Below, piece by piece: positions 50,009 through 60,100 of a stretch of DNA of 64,000 nucleotides. Source of the stretch: Nakamurella sp. PAMC28650 (GTDB lineage: Bacteria > Actinomycetota > Actinomycetes > Mycobacteriales > Nakamurellaceae); contig NZ_CP060298.1 of assembly GCF_014303395.1 (NCBI RefSeq), positions 2,046,001 to 2,110,000 of the forward strand. Direction: 5' to 3'. Both the position numbers and the translations under genes were made by a program. The notes below the pieces were generated by a model that was not told where the DNA came from, ran no database searches, and saw only the letters and a list, made by a program, of their open reading frames with translations. How positions within the stretch are numbered: the first letter of the stretch is position 1; every line of letters starts with the position of its first letter.

Positions 50009-53000
50009 TCAGCGACCCGACGGGTCTGCGGTATTCACCATCCAGGTCAGCGCCGTCGCCGGTTCCGGAAGATAGACGCAGTGCCCGCCCGTACGCACCG
50101 ACGTGTCCAGGTGGTCGCCGAGCAGAGGTGCCTGCTTGGCGATGGCGCCGACCGTTCGCCGCAGGCTGCGCACGACGTTGACGCGGGCGCGCTCGGCCTC
50201 CGATCCGGTAGGCCGATCACGCCCGCCGAGACCCACTGCCCGTTTCAGTTCCCTGAGTAGCGCCTCCATCTCCACATGGGCACGTTCGGCGCGAACAGGG
50301 TCGTGGGCGGTCTCTGCGTCGTCGACCTCGATCTGCAGCAAGTGGAGGCGCTGGCGATACTCGAGCTTCGCTCGGGCATCAAGAGCGGGTCCGAGGTCGG
50401 CGCCTGTCGGTGTCATGATGCGGCCCGATAGTTCGACGGCGGTGACCTCCGTGCGCGGCGTTTGCAACAGCCGGGCCAGTTGTCGCAGGCCGGCGCTGTC
50501 CGGTAGGCGAGCAGCGCCCAATGGTGAGGTGAGCAGCCACTGCGGGCCGTCCCGATGAATCGTGGCTTGTGGCTTCGTGTCGCTTCCGGTTGTGACCAGT
50601 TTCGCGCGGCCCGGCCGAAGGACCCCGATGGCGGCGGCGAGCGTGTCGGCCTCGATCCGTAGTGCGTCCGTGTCGCCGCCGTCGGCGACATCGATGGCGT
50701 CGGCGAGGTGGTCGAGGCAGTGGACGAGTAGCGGCGGTGACGGCATCGATCGGGCGAGCGCCACCGCATCGCCGGCGTGGCGGACAGCGGCTGGGAAATC
50801 GCCATCCAGCGCGGCGAGGCGCCCCAGTACGTCGTCGACGGGCAGTCCGGCGCTGTGGCCGCCGCCGACGTTGAGCAGCCCGGTATAGGGAAGCAGCGCT
50901 CGGTAGGCGGCTCTGGCGTACGTTCTCGCGCCGGCTCGGGCCACTGTGTCGCCGAAATCGCGCAGCAGGTGGTCGCCCGTCATCGATCGGAGCAACTGCT
51001 CAGGGCGTGACCCGTAGCGATGCAGCATTTCGTGCACAGTCGACTCGTCCCCGAATAGCTGCGCGGCGAATCCCTTCTGTATTTGGAATACCGGTGACGG
51101 AATGTCGGCGAACATCTGCATGGTGATGAGGTGGATCTCATGGGTTCGCGGGCCGGCGAAGCCGTACAGGTCGAACAGCATCAATTGGTGTAGCGCTTCG
51201 CACCCGAGCACGACCACCGGTTCGATGTGCCCCGTGCCGACGTGCACCGCCTCGTACATCGACGCCGTCGCGGCCGAGTGACTGCCACCGAGGGCAAGGA
51301 GCGTGGTGCGCTGCAGCAGCGTCAGGTGGCGCCATGATGGGGCGGGCAGTAGCGCAGCCAGCACTTCGGCGCGGCCCAGGGACTGGCTGGCAGCGCCCAT
51401 GTCGCCTTGGTTGAGGTAGTAGCTGGCGCGGCGTTGATGGCCGGCCAGCGCCAGGTCGGACCGGCCGGCGCGCTCAGCGATGCGGACGACTTCATCGGCC
51501 GCCACGATCACCGCGTCATGGGCTGGCCGGCTGGTCGGTGACATGACCTGATCAAGCAGTGACCTGGCGATAAGGGCGGGTTCATCAGTGGAACGAGCCA
51601 CCGCGACCGCTTCTTCAGCCCACTCCCGCACTCGCTCGGTGGCATCGACATCGGCGCCGCCGACCATCGTGAGGCGTCCGAGCAGGGCCGCCCTGAGGTG
51701 GAGCTGCTCGGGCGGAAGCGTGTTGAGCGCATCCTCCAGACGACGCATCCGCGGGAGATCGGGGACGAACCCGGCGGCCCACAGGTTGGCGCCGACCTCC
51801 GCCCTCGCCCGCGTCAGCGGGTCCGCGGTTCCCCGGGCCAGCTCGACAGCCTCCTCGTACAGGGTCAATGCCGGTTCCAGGTCGCCGAGCCAGGTGAGCA
51901 CTTCGGCCAGGTCAAGGGCGACATTGGCCCGCAGCTCGCGCCAGTGCACGCATTCCGCTCCGGCTTCGTGGGCATACCGCAGCAGACCGGCGGAATGGGC
52001 CGGTTGACCAGCGGCGACAAGCTCGGCGGCGACCTCACGGGCCCATCCGACAGCGTCGGCTACAGCCGCGGCACCGACGACAGCCCGCAGCCGGTGCCCA
52101 ACGGCTGCGGCTCGCCCGTGGACACCACCGACCGTGAGCCACGCATCGGCCAGCCGGGCATGCCGCGCCCGCGGGTCGCCGAGCCGTTGCGCCGCCTCGG
52201 CGAGCAGCGCATGACGGAAGCGCACACCGGCCGCCGAGACGTCATCGAGCACGCGTTGCGAAATGGCTGGCTGGAGCCGCCGAGCCAACAACTCGGGCGT
52301 ACACGAGCACGCGACTGCAAGGACAGATAGGGGTGTCTCCGCACCGGCGACGGCTGCGGTCGCCAGGGCCTCGCGACACTCGACGTCAAACCCGTCGAAC
52401 GACCGCTTGAAGACCTCGCCGATGACCCCGCTGCCCCCTGGGGAACGCACCAACTCCTGGACAAACAACGGATTGCCACCCGTCCGGGCACGCAAAGCCG
52501 CGGCATCAACGGCATCGGTGCCGTCGTCACCTTCGGCGGCGGCGAGCCGGCGTACCGCGTCAACGTCGAGCCCACCGAGATGCACCACCCGCGACACCCG
52601 GCACAGTGCGTCGAGGCCAGGCATGTCGGGCTCATGATCCCGGCTGGTAGCGACGAACGCCACCCGCGCGTCGCCCAATGCCCTGGGCAGGTGCTCGAGC
52701 ACCCAGACGGCTATCGCATCCGCCCAGTGCAGATCTTCGAGGACCACTAGAGCTGGTGCGGACGAGGCCAATGCGCCGGCCACCGACTCGAGCTGCTCCC
52801 ACCTGCGCTCCTGCGCCCCCAGGGACGGATCGACGATCGGCACAATACCGAGCGCGCGATAGACCCCCCGCCACAGCTCCATCGGCTGGCGCAGTTCGGG
52901 ATCGGCCTCACCTCGAAGTACCCGCAATCCAGCGTCCCGCGCGATGACTGATCCCTCGTCGGCCAGACGCGTCTTGCCGATGCCAGCCTCGCCTACCAGC

Positions 53001-53164
53001 AGAACGATCGTCGGCCGACCTATATCGGCAGCGCCAAACGCTGACCGCATCGCTGCCAGCTCGCCGTCACGACCAACGATGGCATGGTCATTCGACCGCA
53101 GGGACGGGAGCGGGTGCAGCCCAGGGGTGCGCTTCGGGAACGAAGACGCCGTCAACAGACCCAT
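50009..53164 (-). CDS. Large STAND/AAA ATPase regulator
   Basis: 1051 residues. The N terminus has an AAA_16-type NTPase: VGRDGELAAMRSAF, Walker A GEAGIGKT (58-65), Walker B LVVLEDLHWAD (139-149). The long middle (about 350-850) is helical, TPR-like (LGDLEPALTLYEEAVELARG). The C terminus (about 930-1051) is a helical segment rich in Arg/Glu ending near DHLDTSVRTGGHCVYLPEP, as seen in LuxR/SARP-type ATPases that lack a separate C-terminal LuxR helix-turn-helix. Likely a signal-integrating regulator; the target is unknown. Its start lies only 1.3 kb from the AraC remnant. Confidence 0.8.
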   Translation of the reverse strand: MGLLTASSFPKRTPGLHPLPSLRSNDHAIVGRDGELAAMRSAFGAADIGRPTIVLLVGEAGIGKTRLADEGSVIARDAGLRVLRGEADPELRQPMELWRGVYRALGIVPIVDPSLGAQERRWEQLESVAGALASSAPALVVLEDLHWADAIAVWVLEHLPRALGDARVAFVATSRDHEPDMPGLDALCRVSRVVHLGGLDVDAVRRLAAAEGDDGTDAVDAAALRARTGGNPLFVQELVRSPGGSGVIGEVFKRSFDGFDVECREALATAAVAGAETPLSVLAVACSCTPELLARRLQPAISQRVLDDVSAAGVRFRHALLAEAAQRLGDPRARHARLADAWLTVGGVHGRAAAVGHRLRAVVGAAAVADAVGWAREVAAELVAAGQPAHSAGLLRYAHEAGAECVHWRELRANVALDLAEVLTWLGDLEPALTLYEEAVELARGTADPLTRARAEVGANLWAAGFVPDLPRMRRLEDALNTLPPEQLHLRAALLGRLTMVGGADVDATERVREWAEEAVAVARSTDEPALIARSLLDQVMSPTSRPAHDAVIVAADEVVRIAERAGRSDLALAGHQRRASYYLNQGDMGAASQSLGRAEVLAALLPAPSWRHLTLLQRTTLLALGGSHSAATASMYEAVHVGTGHIEPVVVLGCEALHQLMLFDLYGFAGPRTHEIHLITMQMFADIPSPVFQIQKGFAAQLFGDESTVHEMLHRYGSRPEQLLRSMTGDHLLRDFGDTVARAGARTYARAAYRALLPYTGLLNVGGGHSAGLPVDDVLGRLAALDGDFPAAVRHAGDAVALARSMPSPPLLVHCLDHLADAIDVADGGDTDALRIEADTLAAAIGVLRPGRAKLVTTGSDTKPQATIHRDGPQWLLTSPLGAARLPDSAGLRQLARLLQTPRTEVTAVELSGRIMTPTGADLGPALDARAKLEYRQRLHLLQIEVDDAETAHDPVRAERAHVEMEALLRELKRAVGLGGRDRPTGSEAERARVNVVRSLRRTVGAIAKQAPLLGDHLDTSVRTGGHCVYLPEPATALTWMVNTADPSGR

Positions 53165-54463
53165 GACACGGCGCGATCAACGAGGTCCACAGCGTCCTCT
53201 CCAATAAGGTCACCTCCAAGGATGCTACGAGATCCGCCGCTGTCAAGTCTTTGGAGTTGCCGGCCGGGTCGGCGGTGATTTCGGTGCCGCGGCAGCGGCA
53301 GATCTCCGGGCGCCAAGGGGTCGTGTCCTGTGAACTCGCGCGGTAAGTGGTCCAGTTTTTTTGGGCACGGTCCATGGCCGTTGTTTGCGACTTATCTGAC
53401 CGCATCACCATCACCGGGCGTTGCATTTGAGCAGCGGTTCGGCACACAGCCAGATAGCGTGGAAAGATTTTAGCCGGATTAATCGCCAATTCGCGGCCGA
53501 AGCACTCGACTACATCGAAAGCCGTCTTGCGGAGCTCCTCGCCAGGACTAACGACCTCACCGGCTCGCCACGGCCCTGACCAACAGCCGATTCCGGAAAT
53601 GATCCCGCTCGGCAACGTCTCCGCTGGGCGGCCGCCGCCGCGGCCGCGGTTTGCAACCCGAACGGTCCGTTGGCTGCCGGCCGAGGGCCGGAGTAGGTTG
53701 CTGGACCATGAGCGGTCGGCGGTCGAAGGCATTGCTGTGTGTCGGCTCGGTCTGCACCACTACGTCGACTTCCCGATCCGAATCCGGAGAGCGGCGGGTT
53801 GGAAAAGCAGGGCTATGTCGCGTGTACGCGATGTACGAAGGAGAAGGATAAGCGCGCGTATCTCTCCCGATCCGGGAAGTGGGGGATGCCCGCAGGCCGA
53901 CGTCCCACGGTGGCCGGCGGGCAACCGCTGCACAAGTGGAGAAAACCGAAGGATTAACTGTGGCCGATCACCGAGCCCCGACAGGAGGCCAGCGCCTACC
54001 TCCTTGATGGCCGCGAACAGGCCGCGAATCCGGCGACGGCCGGGTGCGATGAGGTCGCCTCGGCGCAGTCGGCGGCACTGCCGGACGTGCTGACCGAGGC
54101 GGTGAGCCCGGAGACCACGAACACCACGCCGGAGACCCAACGGATCGTCTGGATCCCCGAAGTGATCGGAATCAGCGCGAGCCGGACGAGTCTGATCAAC
54201 AGCGTGATTAGCCGATCCATCGGGGCACCCACTGGAGGGCTGGAAGGCGGGTTGGGGATTTTGCCATCAAAAGAGCTTGGCATGGCCTCGTAGGCCCATC
54301 TCGACGTGCAAGCCCCTGGCACCCTTGGCCATCCATGACCGGGATCGATCAAAGCTGACGGCGACCGTCGTGGTGACGGCCCTCGAGACCTAAAATTGCT
54401 GCGCGCTCTGGTCGTCGGTGCGCCCGTATCGGCTTCAGAAGCCGACGCATAGACGGTGAGCGG
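53165..54463. other. 1.3-kb stretch without a clear gene
   Basis: No convincing coding region on either strand. A minus-strand frame starting at ATG 54220 (74 codons, one membrane-like helix LITLLIRLVRLALIPITSGI) is the only protein-like sequence, but it has no ribosome binding site. A seven-T run occurs near 53351. The stretch looks like decayed intergenic or accessory DNA between an ATPase gene and a broken AraC gene. Confidence 0.35.
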
Positions 54464-55376
54464 CTATGGTCTCGAAGTCTTGAACTCGCTTGGCGTTCTG
54501 CCGACGATCAGTTTGAAGCGACGGGCGAAGTGACTTTGGTCGGCGAAGCCGGTTGCCGCTGCCGCGTCAGCGATCGAGATATCGCCCCCGACGTAGAAGA
54601 CGTTTGGCTTCATCGATACGTGTTCGCTCAACATATCGCGTGGGTGACATCCCGACTTCACGAGTGAACGTGCGAGAGAAGTAAAAGCGGCTGAGACCCG
54701 ATACGGCAGCGAGATCAGAAAGCCTCAGGGTTACACCAGGGTGCTGATGAATGAACTCAAGAGCTCGATTCATAGCGCCGGACGAAGGCGTTACAGGCCG
54801 GTGGCTCACTGTAACGATACTATCGGTGTAGGTCCGCAGAATATGCGCAGTAAGTATGCCCGTGATGGATTCCAGAATGAGATGACGTGTCGGGTGGGGG
54901 GCCAATGCGAGTTCGGCACTCCATATTTTCGCGGCGTGGAAGAGGAACGGGTCGTCCAAGCGAAAATTGTTGGAAACAGCATGGGTTTGTTGTCTGATGC
55001 CTATCTCGCTGGCAAGTTCGGCAAGGTCTCCCGGGGTCACGGCGATCCGAACGTGGTCCGGTAGGGCGCCGTCCCATTTCGACTCGAGCCCTGCCGGCAT
55101 CACAGAGATTTCTCCAGCCCGAGCCGGGCCCTCGTAGACGGCGCCACTGCGGCTCTGAACCAGGTGGGGCGAGTCTGCCAGGCAAACGACAAACACGTGG
55201 TGGTCGCGGGCTGGAGCAACCATGCCATCGGCAACGAAGCCACGAAGGTGGTCCAGCGCCACGCCACGTGAGCTCTGCGGACCGCTGCTGGCCACCAGTC
55301 GAGAGCTACCCAGCTCGCGTCGGGCGAAGGCGAGGCTGGTCGGGCCTCCAGCAATTTTCGACACCCGCACCTCCAC
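54464..55376 (-). pseudogene. AraC-family transcriptional regulator, frameshifted in the HTH
   Basis: GTG start at 55376. The N-terminal sensing part (about 1-185) and the first AraC helix-turn-helix (SRFYFSRTFTREVGMSPTRY) are in one frame. The frame breaks within ERTRIDEAKRLLRRG, where a run of five G is one longer than needed; the second frame continues DISIADAAAATGFADQSHFA and ends RRFKLIVGRTPSEFKTS. Joined length would be about 303 residues. A one-base insertion or assembly error; if real, DNA binding would be lost. Confidence 0.85.
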
Positions 55377-55475
55377 GTCGGACCTCCACCTGAGGTCTGG
55401 TAGCGACGGTACCGCCTGATGCGAGGAGGCGAAGACGAATGCTGGGCAGCAAGAAACGACGAAGGGTTGGGCAAG

Positions 55476-55840
55476 TGAGGTTCCCCTGGTGTGGTGGACA
55501 TCGATCTAGCGGGGCTGTTGGCCCTGCTGGGAGGATGTGCACATGTCCAAATCCCGTCGGTCGTTCACGGTCGAGTACAAGGTGGAGGCCGCGCACCGGG
55601 TCATCGACACCGGCAGGACGGTCTCCGAGATGGCCCGGGAGATCGGTGTTGGTGAGCAGTTGCTGGGTCGTTGGGTTCATGACGAACGGGTCCGCACCGA
55701 GGCTGCTACGGCGAACGGGACAGCGCCGTTGACCGGCGCGGAACGGGCCGAGCTGGTGCGTCTGCGTCAGCAGGTCGCCGACCAGAAGGACGACCTGGCG
55801 TTCCTAAAAAAAGCGTCGGCTTATGCGGGTGATAGTTGTC
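55476..55840 (+). mobile_element. IS3-family remnant (5' end only)
   Basis: A TGAGGTTCCCCTGGTG end at about 55476 resembles an IS3 left terminus. orfA follows, and the element ends abruptly near 55825, where the remnant recombinase begins in antisense. No orfB or right end is present. Confidence 0.65.
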
Positions 55841-55881
55841 AAGGACGAGCGTCGTCCAGTTTGTTGAGGAGTGTCAGGTAG
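55543..55881 (+). pseudogene. IS3-family transposase OrfA, truncated
   Basis: From ATG 55543 with GGAGG ahead: MSKSRRSFTVEYKVEAAHRV, HTH_Tnp_1 motifs and the coiled-coil LVRLRQQVADQKDDLAFLKK are normal. After KKASAY, where OrfA normally has only a few more residues before the frameshift to OrfB, the frame runs into unrelated sequence. OrfB is missing. Confidence 0.75.
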
Positions 55882-56627
55882 ACCTTTTGGCGATGTGGTT
55901 CTGGTCGTTTGGTGGCGTTGTTCAGTTGTCGGGTCAGCGTGGTGCGGTGTTCTTCGGTGGTGGCGAAGTGGGTGCAGGATTCGCAGATCGTTTCGTAGTG
56001 GCAGTCGAGTTCGACCGGGCGGGCGCAGAAGGCGTTGCCGAGCATGCGGCGTTGGTGTTCGGCGCGGAGTTTCCGCATCTGTGCGGGTTCGTCGGCGGCT
56101 GGCAGGACGGCGGGCTTCTGTTGCTGGTAGAGGGCCTGGACCTTTTCGGTGACGGAGAAGTATTGGTCGGCAACGGTTTTGTCGGCGATCCGGGCGTAGA
56201 CGAGCGTCATTGTCATTGTCTTGTGCCCGAGGAGCGCGGAGATCGCCTCGAGGGACATGCCTCGGTTCCTCGCCTGGGTGGCGAGGGTGTGGCGCAGTTG
56301 GTGGGCGTGAACGTGCCCGATCCCGGCGGCTGTCGCGGCGGTGTGGATGGCGTAGTCGTCGCCGGGGATCGGCCGGCCGGCCGCCCGGAGCGCCACCACC
56401 CATGGCCCGCGGTCGGTCTCGGTGCCCACGAAGACGAGGTCGGCGGCATGCTCAGTGCTCAGCTCGGCCCAGTCGGCGGGGGCGTGTTGCGCGATCAAGG
56501 CGTGCAGACGGGCGATCCCTTCCAACCCTTCCGGGAGCCTGGCCTTGCTCAGACGCCGCCCTGTGTCGTCCTGGATCTCGATGTCGTGGTGGTCTTCGGC
56601 CCAATCGTCACCGATCATCAACAGCAT
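55839..56627 (-). pseudogene. IS110 transposase/tyrosine recombinase chimeric remnant
   Basis: A single open frame of 262 residues from ATG 56627. Residues 1-84 are the start of an IS110-type DEDD transposase (MIGDDWAEDHHDIEIQDD, then VFVGTETDRGPWVVALRAAG). At about base 56375 it switches in frame to the C-terminal half of a tyrosine recombinase: HQLRH (109-113), LGH (133-135) and the Tyr in LVYARI (Y144), then the Cys-containing tail (CHYETICESCTHF) typical of Tn554-type recombinases. The recombinase lacks its core-binding domain and first catalytic Arg, so it is probably inactive. The frame can be read upstream to 56732 without a better start. Confidence 0.7.
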
Positions 56628-56732
56628 TGGCCCCAGCTCTCCCTGTCCGTGTCTGGCTCGTGGGCAACACGCGGCAGCATGCGGAGGCTTCTGCGACCTA
56701 ATGAACAAGTGCTCACGTCGACAACCCGGCAC

Positions 56733-57186
56733 GACATCTCATCAGCAGTTCGAGCCGCCGGCAACCGGTGGGCGCACGGACTACCAATAGGCATCCCCAA
56801 ATTGGCGGTGCCTGGGCTATTGGAGTGCTTACCCACCGGCCGCTGTCGCAACCAAGCCTTCCACAGACAAGGCCCGATTGCTCTCATTAGGTCTCTTGAA
56901 GAATCACTCGGTGACCGCCCTCGCTTCGGCTACGACACGCCAGCAGATCAGGTACGGGCCGCCCGCTCTTCGACACAATCGATGAACCCCTCGAACTCGA
57001 CGTGCTCAAACAGCGCTCGTTCGACTGCGCGAACACCGCTCTGACAGCCCTCGAGCGACCAGCACGCGCCCCATTCGGCGGGGGTGCACGCACCACCATC
57101 GACAGGCACCTGTCCACACCATGGATTCCCCCGGGGGCGTCGGCGAACGTAGGTGGCACACCGCCACCACTACCGAAGGAACGCCG
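56733..57186. other. Gene-free stretch
   Basis: About 450 bases. GACCTAATG (56694-56702) and its inverse CATTAGGTC (56885-56893) flank the beginning of this region and could be leftovers of an insertion. No gene supported; AAGGAA near its end precedes the next gene. Confidence 0.35.
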
Positions 57187-60100
57187 ATGTTCCCCCCCTC
57201 GACCGACACTCCCCACCGGCTGCGCGCCACCTCGCGGGCACTGATGGTCCTCCTGCTCACCGTGCTGCTGATGGCAGCACTGACCCGACTACCCGGCCGG
57301 AGCGCGTCGGCGAGCACCCCCATTAATTCGACAGCAGTTGCCCGGCAGATGATGTCGTCCGCGATCAGGTCGGCGAACACCGGTCAGCCGGGCAGCCCGG
57401 CAACTTCTCCCGGGCGACCCACGACGCCCGCCAGCACGGCAGTCCCCACGCTGCCGACGCGCACCACGAACGCTCCGACGACCACGAACGGCGCCCGCGC
57501 CACGAACGCTCCGACGACCCCGACGAAGAGCAGTGCGGCGGTGACCACCACCAGCGTCCGGCTGACGAACACCCCGACGACCAGCACCCCGATGGCCCCG
57601 ACGACCCCGACGACCGGTACCCCAGCCCTGTCGAAGCTGTATTCCCCGTCGGCCGCGGCACGGACCTTCCTTGCCGGACTGCATCTCTCGTTCGGCAGCG
57701 GTCCGCTGACCGGCACTCTGGTCGGCCACGTACTGACGGTCGCGATCAGCGCGCCGGTACTGCCGATCGCGTTGCCGATCGGTGGCCAGTCCATCAGCTT
57801 CACCGGCGCCACCCTGACCATCGACGAGTCCACCGACACCCTCACCGTGGCTGCGTCCGTCGCCGCCTCCGGCGGGATCGGCGGCACGCTAACGGTGTCC
57901 ATCGCGCACGCCTCCACCACCACGCTGACCGCCACGACCACCACCCACCACACCGATCTGTCCGCAACCGTCGACATCACCGGTGTGTCGCTGTTCGGTG
58001 CACGAGTCGAACTGGTCGGCACACTCGGCTACACCGCCGGCAAGCCGACGGCCGCGCTGACCGGCACGTTGACCTCCGACACCGTGATCGCCGCCGGCAT
58101 CCTCACCTTGTCCGCCGGTACGACCGTCACGCTGTCGACCGCGACCGGCCTGATGCTGGCCGGTTCGGCCGTGCTCGGTTCGGGCAGCGCGGCGTTCACC
58201 GTCGCCGTCACGGGTGCCGTCACCGACCTGAAGAACTGGTCCCTGTCGGTGAACGACGCCACCAACGCGCCGTCGTTCTCGCCGGTCAGCGGCCTGACCA
58301 TCAGCCCGTCGCTGTCCGGCACCATCATGGACACCAAGGGCACCGTCACCTTCGACGTCAGCAGCGACGACGTCGCGTCCTGGACCGTGGGCGGCGCGAC
58401 GATGGCGCTGCACCACATCGAGGTCTCCGACCAGGCGACCCCCGCCGGTCTGTCCTGCCCGGCCACCAAGGACGGCCAGCTCTGGTTCGACATCCAGGGC
58501 ACGCTGACCGATTCGGTGGTCGGCGCGTCGGCCACGGCGCAGGCCTGCATCGCACCGGCCGCCCGGGCCTTCACCATCACCACCACCGCCCCGTCGAGCC
58601 TGCTGCCCGGTTCGCAGGGCTTCTCGATCAGCGGCGCGAGTCTGCGGGTCGACGGCAAGCTGGCCAACGCTGCGACCGGCGCCGCCGCCTCGGTATCGAT
58701 CACCGCTTCCGGCACCCTCACCACCACCGCCGGTCTCCCGCACCCGTTCAGCCAGCAGGTGGCAATCTCGCTCTCCTCCGACGGCAGCTTCATCGCCTCC
58801 TCGACGGTGGACCTGGCAACGCTCGGCCTGGGCGCCACCGGCAGCACCGGCACGCTGCTGCTGTCCAGCGCGAAGGTGAAGAACTTCGACCCCACCACGG
58901 TCGGCTCCACCGGGAACCCGTTCACCCTGCCGGCCGGCATCACCGTCCTGCTGGCCTACACCCCGACGGCCGATGTGAAGCAGGCGCTGAGCTCGCTGAA
59001 ACTCCCGGTACCCACCGCCATCACCGCCCGGGCTTCCCTGTCCAGCACCGGGTTCTCGGCCACCATCGACCTGCCGTTCGGTCCGGGCACCAGCGGCGTC
59101 CTGCTGTTGGGTAGGGACTCCCTGGGCGGCGGCGCGGCGTACGTCAACGACCTCACGCTCGGGATCAAGTTGTCGGCGACCAGCGGGACGCTGACCGTCG
59201 GCGGGTCGGCCTACCTGGTGCTGCCGCCGCTGTACCCGGGGTCCAGTGGGTCGCAGGTCGAGGTGACGCTCAGCGGCTCGCTGCGGCTGACCGCCACGGC
59301 GGTGTCGGTGTCGATCGGGTTCGACTTCGCCGGGGTGAGCGGGCCGTGGACCGACGCCTTCGGCATTCCTGGACTGTCGGTCGACGAGCTGGCCGGGCAG
59401 ATCGGTGTCGAGGACAGCGAGGAGACCCTCGGCATCCCCACGCCCACGTTCTCGTTCCTGGTCAACAACCTGGTCCTGCCGACGACCTGGGCCAAGGCGA
59501 TCGGGATGCTGCCCGGCACGATGGTCTCGCTGAGCCTGGCCCTGGACCTCGCCAACCCGATCGCCGCCATCTCCATCAGCGGGCCGACGCCCGGCGCGGT
59601 GGCCCTGGAGCCGTTCAGCGTCGTCAACGACGTCCCTGGCCTGACCAACTACGTGCCGCAGTCGGTGGTGACGGCCGTGCAGCTCAACACCGCACAACTG
59701 CTGTTCGCCCCGTTCGGCGGCACCGACGCCGCCGGGAACGCCGTCAACCCCGGCGCCACGCTGGTGTTCGACGCGGTGATCGCCGGCCAGCAGGCGCACG
59801 TCGACGCCGCCATCGGGCTGCTGCCCTACCCGAGCTTCACGGCCGACGTCAGCGTGTCCAGCTTCGCGGTCGGCCCGATCAGCCTGAACGGCCCGAAGAT
59901 GGCCATCACGATGAAGGCCGACCCGACCAATCCGGTCGCCGACGTGTCCTTCAGCGGCGGGTTCACCGACAGCTTCACCGGCACCTCGTTCAACGCCACC
60001 ATCGACGAGGGCCTGTCGATGTCGCTGGCCCACGCCTCGGTCTCGCTGCAGATCGTCGCCGGGCAGCCGCAGTACATCCAGGCCGGCGCCAACCTGCAGG

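Noticed and set aside
53088-53732. 214-codon minus-strand frame upstream of the large ATPase
   Set aside because: Overlaps the start of the ATPase gene, has no ribosome binding site and shows no domain.
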